The notes: generated from the letters alone by a model not told the origin. Counted from the stretch's first letter, positions 15,405 to 22,738 are shown. The stretch is DNA of 44,705 bases from JAPLVS01 sp043809265 (GCA_043809265.1 JAZDDY010000093.1:1-44705); one strand, 5' to 3'. Program-made: numbers and translations.

Positions 15405-15968
15405 TCAATTCGCCTTTCCGATAATCCTGTCCGGCGTTTTCCTGAACCACCTGCTTTTGAGCGCCACTTTGACCTTTTCGCCTTTTGCGTATTTTTTGCC
15501 TGCTTTCACAAAGTATTTTCCTGTGTTGAGGCCTGCGAAAAGGTCAAAGCCGATTTCCACTGTCGCGCTTTCGGAATCGCTTAACAGCACTGTCCCCCCG
15601 GCTTCTTTTTTGCCCAAAAAAATCCTGCCGCATACAGAGACAGCCAGCAATGTCAAAACCACGCCGATGAACAATTCTATGCCTGTCTCCAAAGGGTTCA
15701 GGAAAACGATTATGAACGTGGCGGCTTCGACTATCAGCAGCAATAGCGAAAAGAAAAGAAAGTATTTTTTCCAGTCCTTTCCGAAAAAATCCTTTGCCTT
15801 CAATAAAAAAAACCAGAAGAAAACAGCAATCAGGAGCGCATCCGCCGCCAAGAGCACTTCAATCGGCAGCACTGCCTTCCACAAAGGAAGAGATGCGACC
15901 AGTACCATTATCAGGCCGATAATGAGCACTGCCTGTTCTGCCTTTATCAAAGCCATGCGAATCAGCAA
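15405..15968 (-). CDS. Four-helix membrane protein, hypothetical
   Basis: A 187-aa protein with four predicted membrane helices (about residues 12-30, 35-55, 68-90 and 97-115) and a soluble, beta-rich C-terminal ~65 residues (TVLLSDSESATVEIGFDLF to KVKVALKSRWFRKTP). The tail resembles the small beta barrel on NfeD-type proteins, but this is a weak comparison. A start at residue 5 (MALIKAEQ) is also possible. It probably forms a unit with the two membrane genes downstream. Confidence 0.7.
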   Translation of the reverse strand: MLIRMALIKAEQAVLIIGLIMVLVASLPLWKAVLPIEVLLAADALLIAVFFWFFLLKAKDFFGKDWKKYFLFFSLLLLIVEAATFIIVFLNPLETGIELFIGVVLTLLAVSVCGRIFLGKKEAGGTVLLSDSESATVEIGFDLFAGLNTGKYFVKAGKKYAKGEKVKVALKSRWFRKTPDRIIGKAN

Positions 15969-15981
15969 AATTAACGCAAAA

Positions 15982-16521
15982 CTATTTATTAATGGTTTCC
16001 AATATGCTTTTTTCGAGCGCCAGGATTGCCTTTTCCGATTCCCTTATTTTTGCCATGAGTTTTTTGTCCTTCAGGCCGTATTTTTGCTTTATGAAATCCA
16101 GCCTTTCATTCAAAGGCACAACCGTTTCATCGATCACTCTTTTGTCCGCATAATAAACCAGTTTTTCTTCCCAGGAAGAAAGCCCCCCGACATTTTCAAT
16201 CAGGTGTTTTCTCGCGATTTCAGCAACCGCATAACAGCCCTCTCCGTTCAGTTTTTCCCATGCCAGCGTTCCGTGCATTTTTTTTGAACCGAGCGTTTCA
16301 ATCTTGTCCAAATCGTGCAATAACGCCCCAGCCCTCACAAGCCCCAAATTAACCTTAATTCCTTTTGCAACCATTTTTTGCGCTAGCTCCACAGCGAACT
16401 CCTTTACCTTAACAGAATGCCTTACAATGTTTTCAGGCACCTTGTTCCGCGCGAGCATTTCCAGGCATTCCTTTTCGCTTGGAATTTTTCCAACCTGCTT
16501 TTTAGAATTCATTAGGCTCAC
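15982..16521 (-). CDS. HD-domain phosphohydrolase
   Basis: A 179-aa protein with the HD signature: NIVRHSVKVKEFAVELA (first His), VRAGALLHDLDKIET (H-D), and later HLIEN and YYADKRV. This order (H...HD...D) is that of metal-dependent HD hydrolases acting on nucleotides, with an HDIG-like layout. The substrate is unknown. The GTG start at 16521 overlaps the aldolase stop by GTGA; an ATG at 16512 is an alternative. The context with a class II aldolase may be only positional. Confidence 0.88.
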   Translation of the reverse strand: MSLMNSKKQVGKIPSEKECLEMLARNKVPENIVRHSVKVKEFAVELAQKMVAKGIKVNLGLVRAGALLHDLDKIETLGSKKMHGTLAWEKLNGEGCYAVAEIARKHLIENVGGLSSWEEKLVYYADKRVIDETVVPLNERLDFIKQKYGLKDKKLMAKIRESEKAILALEKSILETINK

Positions 16522-17105
16522 TTGCAGGTTCCGGGGTTGGATTTTGCATACAGGCCAAGCGCGATTTTTCCTGCTTCTTCAATGTCCCTGCCCATTGCGA
16601 TGAAGCCATGGTTTTTCATCTGCACCAGCCTGTTTTTGCCCAAAATTTTTAACACCTCATCGCGCAATTCAAGCGTCCCGTAGGGTTGTTCCCTTTCGGT
16701 TTCAGGCACGCCGAATTTTTTCGGGTCTGCAGTGGCCCTTTCGTTGTGCCCGTGCAGTATCGCATTCACGTCCTTTCTTGCCTTGTAAATTGCCGCGTGA
16801 AGGAACGATTCGCTTGAAGGGTTTTGAATGCCGATCGCTTTCAATTTGTGCGCCTTTTCATCTATTTCAACGATTTCCACAAGTTGCCCTGAAACTATTT
16901 CCCCTAATTTCTGCCCGCCTGGAGTAATCAAAAATCCTTTTTCGGTCCTTGTGGAAAGGTTGCCTGCCACGTTTCCGCCGCAGGAAACCAGCCCGCGCGC
17001 ATAGAATGCCTTGCACCATTTTATCAGTTCATCAGCGTGCTTTGTTTCCCTTTTGCCTTTCTGCAGGTCGATGTCGTATTTTATTCCAACGTAAACCTCA
17101 GGCAT
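16518..17105 (-). CDS. Class II aldolase/adducin-family protein
   Basis: A 195-aa enzyme of the fuculose-phosphate aldolase fold. Family residues are present: GNVAGNLSTR and FLITPGG for phosphate binding, catalytic Glu99 in NPSSESFLH, zinc ligands His118 and His120 (ILHGHNE) and His166 (MKNHGFIAMG). Members cleave or dehydrate phosphorylated ketoses. With mtnA close by on the same strand, a role on methylthioribulose-1-phosphate or 5-deoxyribulose-1-phosphate is the best inference, either as aldolase (DHAP shunt) or as MtnB-type dehydratase. A GTG three codons earlier is the other start. A nine-codon frame ends in TGATG over this start. Confidence 0.9.
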   Translation of the reverse strand: MPEVYVGIKYDIDLQKGKRETKHADELIKWCKAFYARGLVSCGGNVAGNLSTRTEKGFLITPGGQKLGEIVSGQLVEIVEIDEKAHKLKAIGIQNPSSESFLHAAIYKARKDVNAILHGHNERATADPKKFGVPETEREQPYGTLELRDEVLKILGKNRLVQMKNHGFIAMGRDIEEAGKIALGLYAKSNPGTCK

Positions 17106-17172
17106 CAAACACACCCCGTATTTTTAGGTTTCATGATTCCTTCAAAGCGCCGACTCAGTTAATATGTTCTAA

Positions 17173-17214
17173 TATCAAAGGACAAAAATAAAGGAACATT
17201 ACTGTCCTTTGATA
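17173..17214. repeat. Inverted-repeat element A (operator-like)
   Basis: A perfect 12-bp inverted repeat, TATCAAAGGACA at 17173-17184 and TGTCCTTTGATA at 17203-17214, separated by 18 bases that contain GGAAC. It lies between the divergent aldolase and nuclease genes. Confidence 0.85.
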
Positions 17215-17216
17215 AC

Positions 17217-17262
17217 TATCAAAAGACCATAACAAAAGTTCCTGAATTAATGTCTTTTGATA
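17217..17262. repeat. Inverted-repeat element B (operator-like)
   Basis: A perfect 11-bp inverted repeat, TATCAAAAGAC at 17217-17227 and GTCTTTTGATA at 17252-17262, with a 24-base spacer that contains GTTCC. It is a near copy of element A placed 2 bases after it, so the motif TATCAAARGAC occurs four times in alternating orientation. A binding site array for the nuclease protein encoded next to it is an attractive inference. Confidence 0.85.
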
Positions 17263-17322
17263 TAACACACGTGTTCCAATAATTTTATTAAATCTTTAGC
17301 GGAACTGAACTCTCTCTAATTG

Positions 17323-17330
17323 CTTATAAG
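17323..17330 (+). promoter_or_regulatory. TATA-like box of the nuclease gene
   Basis: CTTATAAG centred about 28 nt before the ATG at 17355, consistent with a leaderless transcript. The inverted-repeat elements end 60 bases upstream of it. Confidence 0.6.
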
Positions 17331-17354
17331 GGGGAACTCAGAGATTCTAATTAT

Positions 17355-18587
17355 ATGTATGGCAAATCCGCAACTGAAAGTCACAGCCGCAAGAAGGAGT
17401 TGATTGTTAATTTTGTTATAACTCAAATCGCAAAAGGTTATTTCCCATCAAGGGCTGACATTGAAAGAAGTCTTTCCATTGACTTGAGAACTTACTTCGG
17501 AAATCTGTGGTCTGTCTATGAGTGCGCGGGACTTTCATATGAGAAAGTCAAAAAAATGAAATCTGAACAGAAAGGCAGGTTTATCACTAATTCAAAGCGC
17601 AGGTTTTCGGTAGACGAAGGAAGAAAGCAAATAGCCACTTTTCTAGTAAAGGCGGTCGAAAAAGGTCGCTTCCCAGGCTATAATGAAATCCAAGAACAGT
17701 TTGGGATTAGTCTTCAGACATATTTCAATAGCACAAGTGATGCGTATAGATTTGCACAAATAGACTGCCAAAAGAGGCCCATTAACCCATTTATTTCTCT
17801 TGAAAAAGAAAAAAAGTTAGTTGAAATTTCAAAGAAGTTGTTGTGTAGTCTGGATTTTGAAATATTGCGGTGCAACCACAATAAGGGAGCGGATTTGGTT
17901 GTGATGGATAAAGAAGGCAATATTATTCCGGTTGAACTCAAAGCTTACCATCGAAATGTCAACATTCCAATAGGCTTTTTTGGGCATTATGAAACTGAAC
18001 TGAAGCAACTCCAGCAGTATATAGAACAACACCAAGCGCCCTACGGGATTCTTATAACAACCACTGATAGAATCAATGCCAAGATTCCGGAAAACATTGT
18101 TTTATTGAATGGACGTGTCTTGAGGAAAAAATTAATAGAAGAAGAATTGACTGGGCTTTTGCCGTCTTTGGATTGGATAAGGAACACTTATTGTACTTCC
18201 AGTAAACAAGTTGAAATTTTGAAAAAGAGAAATAAGATCGCCAATTACATAATAAGCCAAGTTGCACTCGACCATTATCCGTCCATGAGGGAAACAGAGA
18301 GCATACTGAAACTTAACGTCAGAACTTACTTCCCCGAGAATATGCTTGGGGCATATCGATTTTCAGAAGTAAAGTTGCCCTGCCGTTATCTTTCAAAACA
18401 AAAAGCAACGGAGGAAATTGCTGGTCATGTCCGGCGTGAAGTTAAAAATGGCAAATATCCTTCACTCGAACGTATAGAGCAACAATTCCATATAAGCTTG
18501 AGAACATATTTTGACAGTCCTCGACAAATGTTTGAGCTGGCTGGCGTTGAAGCCCCTCGCAGATTTTTGGACAAAACTGGGACCTAA
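17355..18587 (+). CDS. PD-(D/E)XK nuclease flanked by four HTH-like repeats
   Basis: A 410-aa protein. Four copies of a ~45-residue unit are visible, two before and two after a central domain, at about residues 14-60, 88-137, 292-339 and 352-399. Each has a basic helix, a [FY]P turn, an I/L-rich helix and a conserved S/N-[LV]-[RQ]-T-Y-F core ending in a small A-G-like turn (for example ISLQTYF, NVRTYF). The core resembles homing-endonuclease-associated repeats. The centre (about 150-260) reads as a PD-(D/E)XK nuclease: Asp180 (KGADLVV), Glu194 and Lys196 (PVELKAY), and a Gln-rich helix. The gene is more AT-rich than its neighbours and faces against them, which suggests transfer. Cleavage target unknown. 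Confidence 0.88.
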   Translation: MYGKSATESHSRKKELIVNFVITQIAKGYFPSRADIERSLSIDLRTYFGNLWSVYECAGLSYEKVKKMKSEQKGRFITNSKRRFSVDEGRKQIATFLVKAVEKGRFPGYNEIQEQFGISLQTYFNSTSDAYRFAQIDCQKRPINPFISLEKEKKLVEISKKLLCSLDFEILRCNHNKGADLVVMDKEGNIIPVELKAYHRNVNIPIGFFGHYETELKQLQQYIEQHQAPYGILITTTDRINAKIPENIVLLNGRVLRKKLIEEELTGLLPSLDWIRNTYCTSSKQVEILKKRNKIANYIISQVALDHYPSMRETESILKLNVRTYFPENMLGAYRFSEVKLPCRYLSKQKATEEIAGHVRREVKNGKYPSLERIEQQFHISLRTYFDSPRQMFELAGVEAPRRFLDKTGT

Positions 18588-18592
18588 CTTTG

Positions 18593-19609
18593 TTAGACCT
18601 TCAATTTTTTGATTCCTTGGGGCCTTATGATACCTTTTTCTGTTATAAAACCGGAAATGTATCTGCCTTTTGTCACATCAAAGCCGGGATTCAATGCATG
18701 GCTTTTTTCGTTCGCAACCCTTTTGCCTTCAATGAACAATACTTCCCTTTCGTCCCTTTCCTCTATTTTGATATCGGCGCCCTTTTTGCATTTCAAATCT
18801 ATTGTGCTCAGCGGCGCCGCAACATAAAATGGAATTCCGTTTTCTTTTGCCAGCACTGCTTTCTCGTAAGTGCCGATTTTGTTTGCAATATCTCCGTTCC
18901 TTGCAACCCTGTCGGCGCCCACAATGCAAATATCCACGTCCCCTTTTTGCATATAATATCCTGCGGCGTTGTCAGCAATTATTTTGTGCTCGATTCCTTC
19001 ATTCGCGAGTTCCCATGCTGTGAGCCTTGCGCCCTGCAATCTCGGCCTTGTCTCATCCGCAAAAACGAAAATCCTGTTGCCTTCCCTTTTAGCCCAATAA
19101 ATCGGCGCAAGCGCCGAACCCCAGTCCTGCATTGCAAGCCATCCTGCATTGCAGTGCGTGAGCACCCTCGCCCCGTCGTGCAACAGAATCGAGCCATTTT
19201 CCCCGATAAGCCGCCCGTTTTCAACATAGTCTGCGCTGATTTCCGCTGCTTCCTTCACCGCGGCCCTGTTCGCTTCCATCCCAATTTTTCCCTTAACCGC
19301 TTTTTCCATTCTTTCGATTGCCCAAAAAAGATCGCGCGCAGTTGGCCTTGTTTTTCTCAATTCTTCAAATCCTTCCTTTTCTTTCCCTTCCATCACGGCC
19401 TGCGCAGCCCCGAATGCAGCCGCCGCTCCAATAGAGCCTGCCCCGCGGACAACCATGTCCTTGATTGCTTTTGCTGTTTCATGGTGGTTTTTGAAGGAAG
19501 CAATCCTGAATTTGTGCGGGAGCAGGGTTTGGTCTATCATTTTCACTGTGCGGCCTTCAGGCCAGACTGCGGTGAACCACCTGTTTTTTCCGCCAAGCCT
19601 TACGTTCAT
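18593..19609 (-). CDS. mtnA: S-methyl-5-thioribose-1-phosphate isomerase
   Basis: MtnA converts 5-methylthioribose-1-phosphate to methylthioribulose-1-phosphate in salvage of methylthioadenosine, and can also act on 5-deoxyribose-1-phosphate. The 338-aa protein has all diagnostic blocks: VRGAGSIGAAAAFG, catalytic Cys153 in THCNAGWLA, DETRPRLQGARLTAWEL, catalytic Asp233 in GADRVARNGDIANKIGTY, and PFYVAAPLSTID. These separate it from the related ribose-1,5-bisphosphate isomerase and eIF2B subunits. It starts by ATGA overlap with the RNase P-like gene, and is convergent with the nuclease gene, 5 nt apart. Confidence 0.95.
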   Translation of the reverse strand: MNVRLGGKNRWFTAVWPEGRTVKMIDQTLLPHKFRIASFKNHHETAKAIKDMVVRGAGSIGAAAAFGAAQAVMEGKEKEGFEELRKTRPTARDLFWAIERMEKAVKGKIGMEANRAAVKEAAEISADYVENGRLIGENGSILLHDGARVLTHCNAGWLAMQDWGSALAPIYWAKREGNRIFVFADETRPRLQGARLTAWELANEGIEHKIIADNAAGYYMQKGDVDICIVGADRVARNGDIANKIGTYEKAVLAKENGIPFYVAAPLSTIDLKCKKGADIKIEERDEREVLFIEGKRVANEKSHALNPGFDVTKGRYISGFITEKGIIRPQGIKKLKV

Positions 19610-19956
19610 TTTTTTCCACCAGCCGCCAGAAATTCAGCAAAAAATTCAAGGTCTTCCTCGGATTCTTTTCCGGAACCAAGGATTTTGATTTGCAATTTTG
19701 CCTTTTTTGCAATTTTAAACAGGGAGAAAAAGTTTTTGAACAGTTCTTTTCTTTCGCGCTGGTCGGATTCAAGGAATTCTTCGAAAGAAACATAGAATTC
19801 TTTTCCGCTTTCCGCTGCTTTCTTCAATGCCTGCAGGTCAAAACATTTAGAGCGCTCAGGCCTCAAAAGCACGGCTTTCGCCTTGCGGTCCTGCAGTGCA
19901 GAATTCAATTCCTTGAGGTCCCGCGCTTCCCTGACGCCTGGCAATTTGTCTGCCAT
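19606..19956 (-). CDS. Divergent RNase P p30-like protein (RNase P component 3), tentative
   Basis: A 116-aa protein encoded directly after rpl15e on the same strand, the place where many archaea carry the RNase P protein gene rnp3 (p30). The sequence shows a strand with AVLLRPER, then a helix, EFYVSFEEFLESDQRERKELF and a helix-strand ending LQIKILGSG followed by an acidic helix. This resembles the C-terminal half of Rpp30, including an S/G-rich turn after a hydrophobic strand. It is about half the usual length, and the N-terminal barrel half is missing, so it could also be a different small protein. The identity rests on context and pattern. Confidence 0.6.
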   Translation of the reverse strand: MADKLPGVREARDLKELNSALQDRKAKAVLLRPERSKCFDLQALKKAAESGKEFYVSFEEFLESDQRERKELFKNFFSLFKIAKKAKLQIKILGSGKESEEDLEFFAEFLAAGGKK

Positions 19957-19990
19957 GCAAAAATTAGGCTAAAAAAAGATTTAAAGTGAG

Positions 19991-20596
19991 TTACTTGAGC
20001 CTGTTTTTGTGGGCTGCAGCGCCAGGCCTTGCTTTTTCGTATCCGCGGCCCTTGCCTCTCAGTCCGCGGGCTCTTTTGCCTGCGCTTGTTAAGCCTCTTT
20101 CAGCGCGGCCGTGGTGTTTGCCTGAGCAAATCCAGTTAATTGATTTGTCTGCCTTGATTTCCGGCGCCGATGGGTCGACCAAAATCACTTCAAAGTACTT
20201 GTTTTTGCCGTCTTCCCCGATCAAATAAGAATTCAATACCTCGCAGTTCTTGAACTTGTTTCCGGCCCTGCCTTCCGCGATTGTCTGGATGTTTTTTTTC
20301 ATGGTCAGCTTTTTGGTTCCCTGCTTTTTCGGTTTTCTTCTAGACCTTGCCCTGTCGTGCTTTCCGCCGCCTTTCCTTATGCGCGCCCTTACCACCAAAA
20401 AGCCTTTTTTTGCCTTATAGCCCAAAGCATGGGCTCTCGGCGGGTTTGTGGGGCTTTCAATCCTCACAACAGCGCTCTTGTCTTTCCTGTATTCTAAGAG
20501 CCTTTCGCGCTGGACCGCCTTGTAATTGTAATTGGCGTCCTTTTTTCCGGCCATTTCTTTCTCGAAAGTTTCCTGAATATACTTTCCTGCACCCAT
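19991..20596 (-). CDS. rpl15e: Ribosomal protein L15e
   Basis: A 201-aa large-subunit protein of archaea and eukaryotes. The family blocks are clear: MGAGKYIQETFEKEM, RIESPTNPPRAHALGYKAK, VVRARIRKGGGKHDRARSRR, the motif INWICSGKHHGRAERGLTSA, and a Gly/Arg-rich end RGLRGKGRGYEKARP. I set the start at the ATG at 20596; upstream codons would add a hydrophobic stretch absent from the family. A GCTTTAATGC box lies about 26 nt upstream on the minus strand. It is divergent from ncsA. Confidence 0.97.
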   Translation of the reverse strand: MGAGKYIQETFEKEMAGKKDANYNYKAVQRERLLEYRKDKSAVVRIESPTNPPRAHALGYKAKKGFLVVRARIRKGGGKHDRARSRRKPKKQGTKKLTMKKNIQTIAEGRAGNKFKNCEVLNSYLIGEDGKNKYFEVILVDPSAPEIKADKSINWICSGKHHGRAERGLTSAGKRARGLRGKGRGYEKARPGAAAHKNRLK

Positions 20597-20641
20597 AAAA
20601 ATCACAAAAAAGAGCATTAAAGCACTTACGATTAACTAATT

Positions 20642-20649
20642 CCTATAAG
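20642..20649 (+). promoter_or_regulatory. TATA-like box of ncsA
   Basis: CCTATAAG centred about 26 nt before the ATG at 20672. Confidence 0.5.
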
Positions 20650-20671
20650 CAAGAAATTTAAAGGTATTGGA

Positions 20672-21694
20672 ATGACCGCAGGCTGTGCTTACTCAAAGCT
20701 TTTCGGGCTAGAAAAAGGCGTGAAAAAGGGCGACAAATGCCTCAAATGCGGTTCCCAGGCAGCAATCCTGCTGCATTACGGCCCGCAAAAATTCTGCGAA
20801 CCTCATTTCCTTGAGCTCATAGAACGGAGATTCAAGAAAACCATCCGCGCCTACTCGCTCCTAAAAAAAGGCGACAAAATCACGGTGGGGTGCAGCGGAG
20901 GAAAAGATTCAACGCTTGTTCTTTTCCTGCTCCAAAAATTCTTCTCAAAAACCAATCCGATCACCGCACTCCTTATCGACGAAGGCATTCCGGGCTACCG
21001 CAATGAGGCCCTGAAAGTCGCCAAGAAAAACTGCTGTGCCTGGAAAATCCCCTTCAAGGAATTTTCCCTGAAAAAAGAATTCGGCTTCACAATGAAGCAG
21101 ATAGCGGCAAAGCTTGAAAAAAACAAAAAAGAAAATCTCGGTTCTCCGTGCACTTTCTGCGGCACGCTCCGCCGCTCTCTCCTGAACCGCGCCGCCCGCC
21201 AGCTTAAGGCTGACTGCCTTGCCACTGGCCACAACCTTGATGATGAAACGCAAAGCATTTTGATGAACGTGTGCGATAACGATTGGCGCAGGTTTCCGAG
21301 AAGCGGCGCAAAGAGCGGCCTGATTGAAAGGAAAGGCTTTGTGCAAAGAATCAAGCCCTTGTGTGAAATCCCTGAGCGCGAGGTATTCTACTATATCCAA
21401 TTCGCTGGCCTTGAGTCTTATACGGGCGAATGCTGCCCTTTCAGCGAGGCAGCAAAGCGCAACGATTACCGCGCCCTCTTAAACCAGCTCGAAGAAAAAT
21501 ACCCCGGCACAAAGTATTCCTTATGGCAGTTCTACAATCGCTTAAAGCCGAAGCTGGCCGAATCCGAGCGTGCGGCTAAGTTGAAGGTTAAAATAAACAA
21601 GTGCAAAAAATGCGGCGAGCCCTCGGCAGGGGAAAAGTGCGAGGCGTGCGCAAAGATTGAGGCGCTGAAGAAGATGGCAAAGGCAGGGCACTAG
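20672..21694 (+). CDS. ncsA: NcsA/TtuA/Ctu1-type tRNA 2-thiolation enzyme
   Basis: These enzymes thiolate uridine of tRNA (position 34 for the NcsA/Ctu1 branch), adenylating the base and using sulfur carried by a ubiquitin-like protein and a [4Fe-4S] cluster. The 340-aa protein has an N-terminal zinc site (CLKCG, later FCEPHF), the PP-loop GCSGGKDSTLV (residues 73-83), the Cys pair PCTFCGTLRR and later GECCP for the cluster, ATGHNLDDETQ, and a C-terminal zinc site (CKKCG ... CEAC). That is the complete family layout. The sulfur-carrier gene is not in the window. Elp3 in this window acts on the same wobble uridine. Confidence 0.95.
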   Translation: MTAGCAYSKLFGLEKGVKKGDKCLKCGSQAAILLHYGPQKFCEPHFLELIERRFKKTIRAYSLLKKGDKITVGCSGGKDSTLVLFLLQKFFSKTNPITALLIDEGIPGYRNEALKVAKKNCCAWKIPFKEFSLKKEFGFTMKQIAAKLEKNKKENLGSPCTFCGTLRRSLLNRAARQLKADCLATGHNLDDETQSILMNVCDNDWRRFPRSGAKSGLIERKGFVQRIKPLCEIPEREVFYYIQFAGLESYTGECCPFSEAAKRNDYRALLNQLEEKYPGTKYSLWQFYNRLKPKLAESERAAKLKVKINKCKKCGEPSAGEKCEACAKIEALKKMAKAGH

Positions 21695-21725
21695 CTTGAA
21701 GCAGTTAAGCAAGCCCACCTGTTCC

Positions 21726-21737
21726 CTTTAAATATTT
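21726..21737 (+). promoter_or_regulatory. TATA-like box of the candidate ncRNA
   Basis: CTTTAAATATTT. Counting about 26 nt puts transcription start near 21757, just before the first hairpin. Confidence 0.45.
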
Positions 21738-21756
21738 GTTTGCCTAATTATACTTT

Positions 21757-21855
21757 TAGGGCTGGATTCCTTGTGGAATCGTCTCCATGAGACGTAACCT
21801 ATGGGATGTTGAAGGCTCACCGAAGCCAAAAGCTTCGGCTTTTCATATTTTTTTG
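21757..21855 (+). ncRNA. Candidate structured ncRNA of about 100 nt with three hairpins and a U-rich end
   Basis: No protein frame fits here, but the strand folds well by eye. Hairpin 1: GATTCC (21765-21770), loop TTGT, GGAATC (21775-21780). Hairpin 2: GTCTC (21781-21785), loop CAT, GAGAC (21789-21793). A ~26-nt single-stranded part follows. Hairpin 3: CCGAAGC (21820-21826), loop CAAAA, GCTTCGG (21832-21838), then a U-rich run to 21855 that looks like a terminator. A TATA-like box sits about 30 nt before the start. It is not a tRNA, 5S rRNA, SRP RNA or RNase P RNA as far as I can tell, and no C/D or H/ACA boxes are clear. Ends are approximate. Confidence 0.5.
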
Positions 21856-21967
21856 AAAAACGCTTTTTTCAGGTTCTGTTTTTGCCTTAATGGTCGGGCA
21901 ATTCCTTTTAATGCTTTTCCGGCGCGAAGGCAAAAACCTTAAATTCTTCCAAGGATAATAGTATTTC

Positions 21968-22711
21968 ATGCGTTCCAAAAAATGGTCAGCTGATTTGAGG
22001 GAACGAACTACAGTAAGAATCCCCTGGGGGCACCTGAACCCGCAACTTCAGCGCATAATCGGGGAGCCAGGCATGAAACTTCCAAAAAAGGGAAGACATG
22101 ATATGAGGGAATCGAGGCGCTTGCGTGTTGGGCTTTGGGCTGAGACAGCGGTCGTTGGTTATATAGGGGCTTCGGGAGCGCCAGCAGTTGGGGCAGTTTT
22201 TGGCATTCCAACCGCCTTTGGCGCAAAGTTGGCTGGTAACCTCGTTAGGTACCGCAATGAGCTCTTGCTTTCTTCAATGCAAGAATACGGCATTCTCCAG
22301 CCAAAATCTGAGATTGAGGGGTTGTATCCGGAGCGCTGGATTGATACTGCCGAAGTGGCGAAAACCCACCCGCTCTGTTATGTGGCACAAAACGGCGACT
22401 TGGTTTTAAGAAAACCAACCCGGTTGGAGTACTATCGTTATTTATACCAGCAAAGAGTGCCAGGCCTTGTTGGAACCCCCTGGCGCTGGAGGATTTACTT
22501 GGTGCCGCCAAAAGCCCCAGAAAAAGTGCGCGAGTGGGCGAAAGCAAAACTGCAAAAAGAATTGCCAAGGCTCAAGAGCCTGGCACCAAGACCTTTGCCA
22601 AAACCTGTCCCTGTTCCAGTGAAAGCCTATCGCACCGCGGCCAACCGCCGGCCCAAGCACGCAGTTTTGAGGCAGCCGCCAAGGCTTGCTTTTGCGCGCC
22701 CTCGCGCCTGA
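21968..22711 (+). CDS. Hypothetical basic protein
   Basis: A 247-aa Arg/Lys/Pro-rich protein. Residues about 60-90 form a Gly/Ala-rich hydrophobic stretch (VVGYIGASGAPAVGAVFGIP) that may be a membrane or buried segment. The C-terminal ~50 residues are Pro-, Arg- and Lys-rich (RPLPKPVPVPVKAYR) and look disordered. I recognise no family. A CTTAAATT box lies about 25 nt before the ATG. tRNA-Val follows on the same strand, 58 nt downstream. Confidence 0.65.
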   Translation: MRSKKWSADLRERTTVRIPWGHLNPQLQRIIGEPGMKLPKKGRHDMRESRRLRVGLWAETAVVGYIGASGAPAVGAVFGIPTAFGAKLAGNLVRYRNELLLSSMQEYGILQPKSEIEGLYPERWIDTAEVAKTHPLCYVAQNGDLVLRKPTRLEYYRYLYQQRVPGLVGTPWRWRIYLVPPKAPEKVREWAKAKLQKELPRLKSLAPRPLPKPVPVPVKAYRTAANRRPKHAVLRQPPRLAFARPRA

Positions 22712-22728
22712 AAAAACGAATCCAATCC

Positions 22729-22738
22729 TTTAAAACTT
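22729..22738 (+). promoter_or_regulatory. TATA-like box of tRNA-Val
   Basis: CTTTAAAACT about 35 nt upstream of the tRNA 5' end, just after the preceding stop codon. Confidence 0.45.

Noticed and set aside
17173..17262. CRISPR-like repeats
   Set aside because: The motif alternates in orientation, the arms are only 11-12 bp, and there are only four copies; no cas genes are seen.
18590..19795. A 400-codon plus-strand frame opposite mtnA
   Set aside because: mtnA and the next gene are clear on the minus strand; the plus frame is Phe/Pro/Cys-rich antisense.
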